Assembly: GCF_037126465.1 (NCBI RefSeq) | Contig: NC_088201.1 | Coordinates: forward strand, 142,230,376-142,294,375 | Direction: 5' to 3' | DNA length: 64,000 nucleotides | DNA from: Ornithodoros turicata | Lineage: Eukaryota > Arthropoda > Arachnida > Ixodida > Argasidae | Shown here: positions 57,717 to 64,000 of the stretch, in pieces | Layout of the letters: the number at the start of each line of letters is the position of its first letter | Position numbering within the stretch: the stretch's first letter is position 1 | Program-made: the position numbers and the translations under genes | The notes under the pieces: model-generated | The model's input: the letters and a program-made list of their open reading frames with translations, nothing else | Database searches by the model: none | Told to the model about the DNA's origin: nothing

Positions 57717-57883
57717 TTGATCCACGATTCACGAGACACATGGAACTACGGGATAAAGCAGTGGACATGAGCGAACTGGACGAACTTTTTAAATTCTGTG
57801 GCAACTTCATCATCCTGGCAAGCTGCATAAGAATGCTATTCGCGTGCAGTGAGTGTAGATATCGTGTGTGTATACGGTCAGTC

Positions 57884-58630
57884 CAGACTTGTACGTATTT
57901 TGAGTACTGTATTTAAAATAATGTCTTTCAAATACCATTAACGGTATTTTGGCACTCTACTTAATACGTTTTGTGTATTGTGTATTTGTACGCTATTTAA
58001 AATGCATGTTATGGTATTTTCTACTCCCATACCCTATAATTACATATTTTTAGATCTCCCTCTCAGACTTTCTAGTTGCTCGTCTTTCTATTATCTTGCT
58101 TGTTCAGTGGAAATTCCTGAGTGCCTCGACTTGACCCGGAAATTGGCCCTTCTTGAAGTCTCCATTTAGAGATCTTGCCCTGTGTGTACTAATCCTTGGC
58201 CAGTGAGGGTTTCAATTATGTGTACCCCTGACGCGGTGACGCCGAATTCTGACCTCGTCGAGCAGGGACCTGCTAGAAGTTTGGCTTTGTCTTTTGGGTC
58301 ACATATACGTAGTGGAGTTATGTGGTACCTCTTTGTCAACTTTTTGGGGACTTATGTTTAGATGACTTCTACCACACAGAGGCGGCCTAGCGTAGTGCGC
58401 GGAGTTTAGGTGATTCATGTCACATAGCAGCAACTTGCCGCATTGACCAGTGACTTTTTGCGTTCAAGGATGAATTGTACCTTAATTGTATTTCAAATAC
58501 CATATGATGTACTTTACTCTATCTTAAATACTTCGATTTTCATGTGCTTATACTCTATCTTAATTACAATCTAACGTTAGTATTTATTGTATTTTCTTAA
58601 ATACATTTTCGAGTATCTTGTACACGTCTG
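57884..58630. mobile_element. hAT element 3, non-autonomous (747 bp)
   Basis: Ends are CAGACTTGTAC and, in complement, CAGACGTGTAC. Flanks GGTCAGTC (57876-57883) and ACTCAGTC (58631-58638) agree at 6 of 8 positions. Both subterminal regions are dense in GTATTT, AAATAC and TTAAATAC words. The centre has no transposase. Confidence 0.7.
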
Positions 58631-58676
58631 ACTCAGTCTGCATGCAATGCAATCCCGGGCTATACACAACTGTATA

Positions 58677-59588
58677 CAGGGTGTTTCAAAAAACGTGTCA
58701 TTCGACTTTATAAAAAAACGGGGCGATGGAAAAATACGGGGTAAACGGCATATGTGTGGCAACTGAATTCGCCATCTTGCAAAAATATTTTCATTTGATT
58801 TTATTTAAAATAAATTGAATTTGTTTATTGGACTCCAAAATTTCCCAAGTCAACCTAACGTATTTTTTTTACAGAATTAGAGAGCCTGTAGCGAACTTAG
58901 TCAAATCCACCAAAGAAATCCGCTCCGATATTGCAAATGGTAACTGCCCAAAAAATTACCGAAATTGAGGCTTCAAAGTTTCGGGTATTCAACGCGCGCA
59001 CGAAATCCAGACGCAAAGATTTGTGGAGAGAAGGACTTTGCTCCTGCCCACATGAAAGTATAGATGGTCGAAAAAAAAAGCAGGGCGGGAAAAAAGAGGC
59101 GGAATCATTTTTGTTTGCCGCTTATCTACGTATGGTGGAATGTCACCCGCCTTGTTATCTGCGCGTCATTGTGCTGGACGCCGGTCCGGCGATAAACTGT
59201 TCTAGCGTCCATGGGGGCAGGAACATGTCCTGCCCTCGCGCACTCTTTGCGACTCGATTTGGTGCGCCGTTGAATACCCGAAACTCGAAGTCTCAACTTC
59301 GGACTTTTTTTGGGCAGTTCCATTTGCAATATCGAGCGGACTTCTTTGGTGGATCTGACTAAGTTCGCTACGGACTCCTCAATTCTGCTAAAAAAATAAA
59401 CGTTAGGTTGACTTGGGAAATTTTGGAGTTCAATTAAAGAAAACTCAATTTATTTTAATTAAAAACAAATGAAAATATTTTTGTCAAGGTGCAAATCAGT
59501 TGCCAGCAAAGTGCCCTTTAACCCCGTATTTTTTCCGTCGCCCCGTTTGCTTATAAAGTCCGAATGACACGTTTTTTCAAACACCCTG
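58677..59588. mobile_element. Mariner-like element with about 340-bp arms (912 bp)
   Basis: Ends CAGGGTGTTTCAAAAAACGT and, in complement, CAGGGTGTTTGAAAAAACGT lie between TA dinucleotides (58675-58676 and 59589-59590). Arms share AACGGGGCGATGG-type, GGAAATTTTGGAGTTCAATAA-like, AACTTAGTCAAATCC-like and TGGTAACTGCCC-like words in complement. The loop is about 230 bases. An open frame at 58931-59362 is produced by the arms and is not a transposase. Confidence 0.85.
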
Positions 59589-59934
59589 TATACGCTCCTG
59601 TTGGTGAGCGCACTGCGGGAGCAATCGGACTGTGCATGGCTGGCGCTTCCCTTTCATTCTTTATATATATATCCGCCCTCCCCCCATCCCCCCATCGAAA
59701 TGTTTGCAAATCACACCATGGGGATAGGGTGACGGCAGGAATATCCCCATGACTTGCCTGCGTCTGTTATTTCACGTATCATAATCGCATAATTCAACAT
59801 AGGTACACGGCCGAAAATATGATGTGCTGAACCATCGGTGCAAGCACGCGAATAACTGTGGATGAAGCCGTGTGGTAGGTCTCACACAAATCCTGTAGCT
59901 AGACCCGGAAAAACTCAACGGACATCCATAACGA

Positions 59935-60052
59935 TGAAAGATGAAAGTCACTGAAAAGGTTAGCCAGCTGTAGGACTCGAACCCACATCTTCTGGATTGT
60001 ATGTATTTGTCCCTTCTATGTTGTTCCAGCCTCAGAACATCAGTTTTTTCAT
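59935..60052 (-). mobile_element. Chimeric retroposon: snap-back arm joined to 3' half of tRNA-like domain
   Basis: ATCCATAACGA flanks it exactly (59924-59934 and 60053-60063). On the minus strand it begins AACTGATGTTCTGAGGCTGG, AACAACATAGAAGGGACAA and ATACATAC, then joins AATCCAGAAGATGTGGGTTC GAGTCC and the CTTTTCAGTGACTTTCATC tail. The two parts correspond to the 5' arm and 3' end of the 366-bp element at 35578-35943, with the second arm, spacer and tRNA 5' half deleted. Confidence 0.8.
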
Positions 60053-60063
60053 ATCCATAACGA

Positions 60064-61220
60064 GCAAGGCGCAGGCAAGATCAACCGTCGTCTTATATGC
60101 CCAGTGTCAATAACTTTAGCTGGATTTTTTTGTACCTCTTGTAGTCACGGTCACCCGCATACATGTTATTTGCGCTCACCTGTGTATACGTGGTGCAACT
60201 AAGCAGAAGTGAATAACACTTGTCTATGCAGATGAACAGTCCATTTGATTGCCTTCAATTTTGTCCTCTTGACAACTAGTACACATAGCTCCCACACTTA
60301 GGAATGACCTAGAGTACATAGAAGTGGCACTAAGGAACGAAGAGAAGCACATGCACGACAAAATTCCATAACAGATGGTCTGATTTATGACGAACAGAAC
60401 CTGCTGTTGTATATAACCAGCCGCACACGGCGTTCGAAAGGTCCTCATGAGTGGAATGCTACACAATAATAATGGTACACAATTCAAGCGTCTTTCCGAC
60501 ACACTTGTTCAAAATCAAGGCACGTCTTCTCGTTCTCAAGCCACATTTCACGGAGATCCTTCCCGTAGCGGCCGCTTAGTTACATCCTGGACACCTTATC
60601 ACGCACACCTCATGTTATCGTGCACTTGTGTTGGTCGCATGAGATGTCAGCACATCTTGACCATGCCAGATTCAGCTATGAATACTGTCCTTCGCACCAT
60701 ATTTAGGCTGAAGCATATACTGGGACGTGAACCAGTGTAATAAAACAAGCGCACCCCCGAAAACATCACGCAACTGACACACAGAAAGTACAAGACGTAC
60801 CTTCTCTTCAACACGTATTTGTATCGTGCATTACGCCATGATTACGCCAATTTATGTCCTACTGATTGCAGCCGAGGTCGCAGTAACAGGCCATGCGTGA
60901 GGAATATCGATGCACGACGCTGACGCCGGATAGAGCAGGCAATGTAATTCACCACGATAAGACACGCGCCGTTCTGTCCCGTCGCCAAGGCAGGTTGAAA
61001 CAACAACCTCACGCAGTGCACGTAGCCGTTTGCCTTCCCTCTCGCTCTCGCACCTCCCATCTCGATGTATCCCCTCTCCCGGAGCGGAAGCCCACTGGGG
61101 GCAGCACAATGCAGCCCATGCTAGCAGACGACAAATGTCCACACATTTGTCCCGTTCTTCTTGAATAATACGAAGGTTAACGTTGCAACTTAGCTTGTAC
61201 TGTCATCAGGGGACACAGAT
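60064..61220. other. No supported gene
   Basis: Open frames on both strands at 60447-60740 and 60842-61168 have no motifs. A GC-richer part at 60880-61120 shows nothing recognisable. Confidence 0.4.
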
Positions 61221-61385
61221 GCACGTCCTGACATATTTTTCAGGCGTTTTTTTCGTCGCTGAAAGATCTGAGGAAGTGATTTTTGCTGCTCCCATAGGAC
61301 TCCATGTATTCGCATTCACAGAAAAAAAAAATCGTCTAAATTCGCCTATTTGCTGTATTCAGATAAAAAATATGTCAGGACGTGC
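61221..61385. repeat. Short inverted repeat, 165 bp
   Basis: GCACGTCCTGACATATTTTT at 61221-61240 pairs with AAAAAATATGTCAGGACGTGC at 61365-61385. The region between has another A-run and no coding sense. It may be a small MITE; no target duplication was established. Confidence 0.55.
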
Positions 61386-61785
61386 AGAATTTGCCCATGT
61401 ATTACCAGCTCGGCGTACTGCTCCATTACTGCGGTAGTTTTCGAGATGAACTTCCCAAAGCAATGCCCATAGAGAATACATTGGGTTGATTCCGCCTTAA
61501 TCGATGTGGATCATCAGATTTGTGCAGGGCTGTGAACAACGTCAAGGTTAAGCAGGTGGTTCAGGTGTCTGAATTTAAAGAGCAAAGCGTGTGCAACCTA
61601 GTCGCTGCAGCCTATTGCTGCTATCTTGTCTCAAAGGATTGCTAGGTGTCAAAGCAATAAAAATCTCAGATCTTAAGCCTATAGTTTGGAACCATTCAGT
61701 AACTCCCCCCAAAAGGGTCACTTGATGCTGGTAGTCAAAACGGATCCATGCCAGTGGGAGTCAAATGACTCCTCTTAGTGGCATA

Positions 61786-61959
61786 TGTAACGATGGCTCT
61801 TGTGATAGCGGTTAGCGTACCCTTGAAGGTCAATTGATACGACAAGGTGGCTACGCCCACCGAGGTGATAACGATGCGCGAGACACTGTGTCTGATGATT
61901 ATTGTACCTCTCTTGTTCCTGAATAAACGTCTGTAGGCACGGTGTGCCACAGTTAGTAT
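61786..61959 (+). mobile_element. 5' LTR of the Ty3/gypsy element (approximate)
   Basis: The LTR probably begins TGTAACGATGG at 61786 and ends just before the primer site at 61962. It contains GAATAAACGTCTGTAGG, a likely poly(A)/R region at 61921. The 3' LTR is outside the window, so exact ends cannot be checked; the last bases (GTTAGTA) fit a damaged GTTACA. Confidence 0.55.
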
Positions 61960-61961
61960 AT

Positions 61962-61977
61962 TGGCGACGAAGATGGG
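61962..61977 (+). promoter_or_regulatory. Primer binding site, tRNA-Ser type
   Basis: TGGCGACGAAGATGGG matches the complement of the 3' end of eukaryotic tRNA-Ser (CGTCGCCA end), the usual primer of Mag-type gypsy elements. Confidence 0.65.
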
Positions 61978-62046
61978 CCTCAAGACTACAGCATCCAACA
62001 CGTGAACCCTCGAAAGGTGAGCAACGACGAAACGTTGCTCTCCAAA

Positions 62047-62838
62047 ATGTTGAAACCAGAAGAAAGGACAGAGGGCTTCTGGAACCTTATCGGCTGTATG
62101 CCAGAGTTCGTTACAGTGTCCGGTAACTTCGACGTCTACTACGAACGTTTTGAAGCTTTCAGCGCCGTCAATGGGTTCACTGGCGAGACAAAGAAGCAAG
62201 TATTCATCACAGTGTTGGGAGAAGTTGCGTACGTTACGCTGCGAAATCTGCTGTATCCGAAAACTGCCTCCGAGACGGCATTAGCTGACATTGTTGAAAT
62301 GCTTCAGAAGCACTACAAGCCAAAGCGCTCTGTGGTTACAGAAAGCTACGAGTTTCAACGTAGAGTGCAGGGGGAAGGCGAGACTGTGTTGGACTTCGTC
62401 GTGGCCCTTCGGAAGCTGGCAGCTACTTGCGACTTCGGGTCCTATCTGGACGGGGCCCTACGAGACAGGTTCGTATGTGGACTACGAAATGGGAATATTC
62501 GCTTTCGATTACTTGCGAGTGACGACGGCCAGGAGTATAAGTTTGACAAAGCTGTATCAATGGCAAAAGCGATGGAGGCTGCCGAGAGGCAGTCGAAGGG
62601 ACTACAGCTTGACGGTGCATCTACAGGGAGCAGTGACACCGACACGTCTGTCAAATGGCACGGCAGAACTGCTCGACGGGAACCCAAACGAGACAAGTCA
62701 CCGCAGAAGTTAGTAGAGAAGAAAAGAAGTAGTCAGTGCTATCGATGTGGTCAAGGACATGCACCGCACATCTGTCCGCATAAACGAAGTGACTGCTACT
62801 TTTGTAAAAAAAATTGGACATGTAGCAAAGATGTGTAG
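62047..62838 (+). CDS. gag: Gag of Ty3/gypsy retrotransposon
   Basis: The first Met of the open frame is at 62047 (MLKPEERTEG); the frame is open from the primer site, so an upstream non-ATG start is possible. The capsid-like region has YYERFEAFSAVNG, KKQVFITVLGEVAYVTLRN, ADIVEMLQKHYKPKRSVV and VLDFVVALRKLA, then a basic stretch (KRDKSPQKLVEKKRSS) and a CCHC knuckle CYRCGQGHAPHIC. A second knuckle begins CYFCKK but an 8-base A run at 62804 shifts the frame and Gag ends at 62838. About 263 residues. Gag would package element RNA in cytoplasmic particles. Confidence 0.8.
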   Translation: MLKPEERTEGFWNLIGCMPEFVTVSGNFDVYYERFEAFSAVNGFTGETKKQVFITVLGEVAYVTLRNLLYPKTASETALADIVEMLQKHYKPKRSVVTESYEFQRRVQGEGETVLDFVVALRKLAATCDFGSYLDGALRDRFVCGLRNGNIRFRLLASDDGQEYKFDKAVSMAKAMEAAERQSKGLQLDGASTGSSDTDTSVKWHGRTARREPKRDKSPQKLVEKKRSSQCYRCGQGHAPHICPHKRSDCYFCKKNWTCSKDV

Positions 62839-64000
62839 AAAGAAAAGCAGCGCCATGTCCCATGTGGAACTAGAGAGAGAACGTTTCGTTGTCAAAGGCA
62901 AAATTAGTAAGCCGTATGTGGTGCACATGAATGTCAATGGTAAAGAGTTACCAATGGAAATTGATGCAGGCTCTGCAGTTTCAATTATCCCAGAGCGGGA
63001 GCTAGAACGAGTGTTTGGAAGCGTTCCGTGCACAGAGTCGGATATAAGGCTAACCACCTATAACGGAACCCCGCTGCAAGTTAAAGGCACATTTGAAGTC
63101 GACGTAGTAAACGAAGGCAAAGAATATAGGCTTCCGCTGGTGGTAGTGCGGCAGAGAAAGGGTTGCCGCATGCCCACGTTGATGGGACGAAATTGGCTAA
63201 CGGAGGTTAGGCTCGATTGGAATACTATTAGCTATATTCGTGAGGGCAACCCAGAAAATAGGTTCACCAAGTACAAGAACGTGTTCGAGAAAAGCTTCGG
63301 CAATATTAGAGGCTATGCCGGGACCTTGACGCTGAAAGAAAATGTGAGACCAGTATCCTGCAAGGCTAGAGCCGTGCCTTTTGCCCTACGGGAAAAAGTG
63401 GAAGATGAGCTACGCACCATGGAAAATGACGGTATATTGTACCACGTACAAACAAGCGATTGGGCCACGCCATTAGTCATCGTTCCCAAGAAGGAATCTA
63501 ACAAGATTAGGCTGTGTGGCGATTATCGGGTAACTGTTAACCCGTGCTTGAAAGTGAACCACTATCCCCTACCGCTCCCCGAGGACGTCTTTGCAAACTT
63601 AGCAGGTGGAGAGTGTTTTACCGTATTGGATCTGGCAAAAGCATATTTGCAATTGGGGATGGATGAGTACTCCCAAGAGCTTTTGACCATTAATACGCAT
63701 CTGGGCTTGTACAGGTTCACACGATTACCTTACGGAATCGCTAGTGCACCAGCCATTTTCCAATCCGTTATGAACCAAATACTGCGCGACGTACCAGGAG
63801 CTGTATGTTATCTCGACGACGTGTTAATCTCGGGAAAAGATTATCACGGGTGCAACGAACGTGTGAATGCCGTCCTTGCAAGGCTGCAAGCGCATAACAT
63901 TCGTGTCAATAAATCAAAGTGTCAATTCTTCCAAAACTCGGTGAAGTATTGGGGACGCGAAATCGACGGTAAAGGGATTCGTCCCACAAAGGAACACGTT
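62831..64000 (+). CDS. pol: Pol of Ty3/gypsy: protease and reverse transcriptase, cut by window end
   Basis: The frame is open from the A run to the end of the window, 390 codons from the ATG at 62831, although translation would normally come from Gag by a frame change. The second zinc knuckle is completed in this frame (GHVAKMC). The protease has EIDAGSAVSIIP, where the expected D-T/S-G is D-A-G. RT follows: LRTMENDGILYHV, WATPLVIVPKKES, LCGDYRVTVNPCL, FTVLDLAKAYLQL, TRLPYGIASAPAIFQ and the catalytic YLDD at about 63810. RNase H and integrase lie beyond the window. The frames are otherwise clean, so the copy may be young. Confidence 0.85.
   Translation, partial: MCRKKSSAMSHVELERERFVVKGKISKPYVVHMNVNGKELPMEIDAGSAVSIIPERELERVFGSVPCTESDIRLTTYNGTPLQVKGTFEVDVVNEGKEYRLPLVVVRQRKGCRMPTLMGRNWLTEVRLDWNTISYIREGNPENRFTKYKNVFEKSFGNIRGYAGTLTLKENVRPVSCKARAVPFALREKVEDELRTMENDGILYHVQTSDWATPLVIVPKKESNKIRLCGDYRVTVNPCLKVNHYPLPLPEDVFANLAGGECFTVLDLAKAYLQLGMDEYSQELLTINTHLGLYRFTRLPYGIASAPAIFQSVMNQILRDVPGAVCYLDDVLISGKDYHGCNERVNAVLARLQAHNIRVNKSKCQFFQNSVKYWGREIDGKGIRPTKEHV

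Noticed and set aside
58931..59362. 143-codon frame as a mariner transposase
   Set aside because: It is read through the inverted arms, and no D-D-D/E spacing or helix-turn-helix is visible.

Overview
The window is eukaryotic and repeat-dense, and most likely comes from an arachnid, probably a hard tick. This rests on GT-AG introns, AATAAA signals, tRNA-derived SINEs with A and B boxes, and a mix of CR1/Jockey-like LINEs, Penelope-like elements, Ty3/gypsy, hAT, TTAA-type and mariner-like elements of the kind common in tick assemblies. That assignment is recognition from memory, not a search. No bacterial operon, CRISPR array, rRNA or housekeeping gene was found.

Layout. 1-3.3 kb: AT-rich tandem repeats, then a cluster of 24-nt exon-like units and three terminal-exon modules (possible micro-exon gene). 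3.66-5.5 kb: exons of a small unknown gene and one exon related to a transposon-associated family seen again at 45-47.6 kb. 6-22 kb: mostly decayed repeats, including a LINE tail, a foldback element, a mariner-like inverted repeat, a TRIM-like short LTR element, and a 616-bp TTAA element inside an older repeat whose second copy lies at 34.2-35.0 kb. 22.4-31.7 kb: one LINE split by a 6015-bp TTAA element that carries a broken THAP-domain gene (Kolobok-like). 31.7-34.1 kb: GGCC-word arrays. 35.6-35.9 kb: a retroposon with a 5' snap-back hairpin and a 3' tRNA-like domain. 36.9-38.8 kb: a hAT element holding a second hAT element, both with perfect 8-bp target duplications.

40-47.6 kb holds a decaying transposon-type gene pair: a C2H2-finger/transposase-like gene, interrupted by a SINE and by a snap-back retroposon, followed by a multi-exon partner gene. 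49.9-50.9 kb has a possible small cysteine-rich gene with a poly(A) signal. 52.4-52.7 kb is a Penelope-like RT fragment. 55.8-57.8 kb is a broken Mutator-like transposase joined to a YqaJ-type nuclease domain. 57.9-60.1 kb holds a hAT element, a large-armed mariner-like element and a chimeric retroposon. 61.8-64 kb is the 5' part of a Ty3/gypsy element running off the end.

Most genes here belong to mobile elements and are broken. The strongest evidence is nesting: several insertions can be removed on paper using their exact target duplications, and in one case the host reading frame is restored. The most unusual structures are the micro-exon cluster and the group of snap-back retroposons, one with a complete tRNA cloverleaf at its 3' end.
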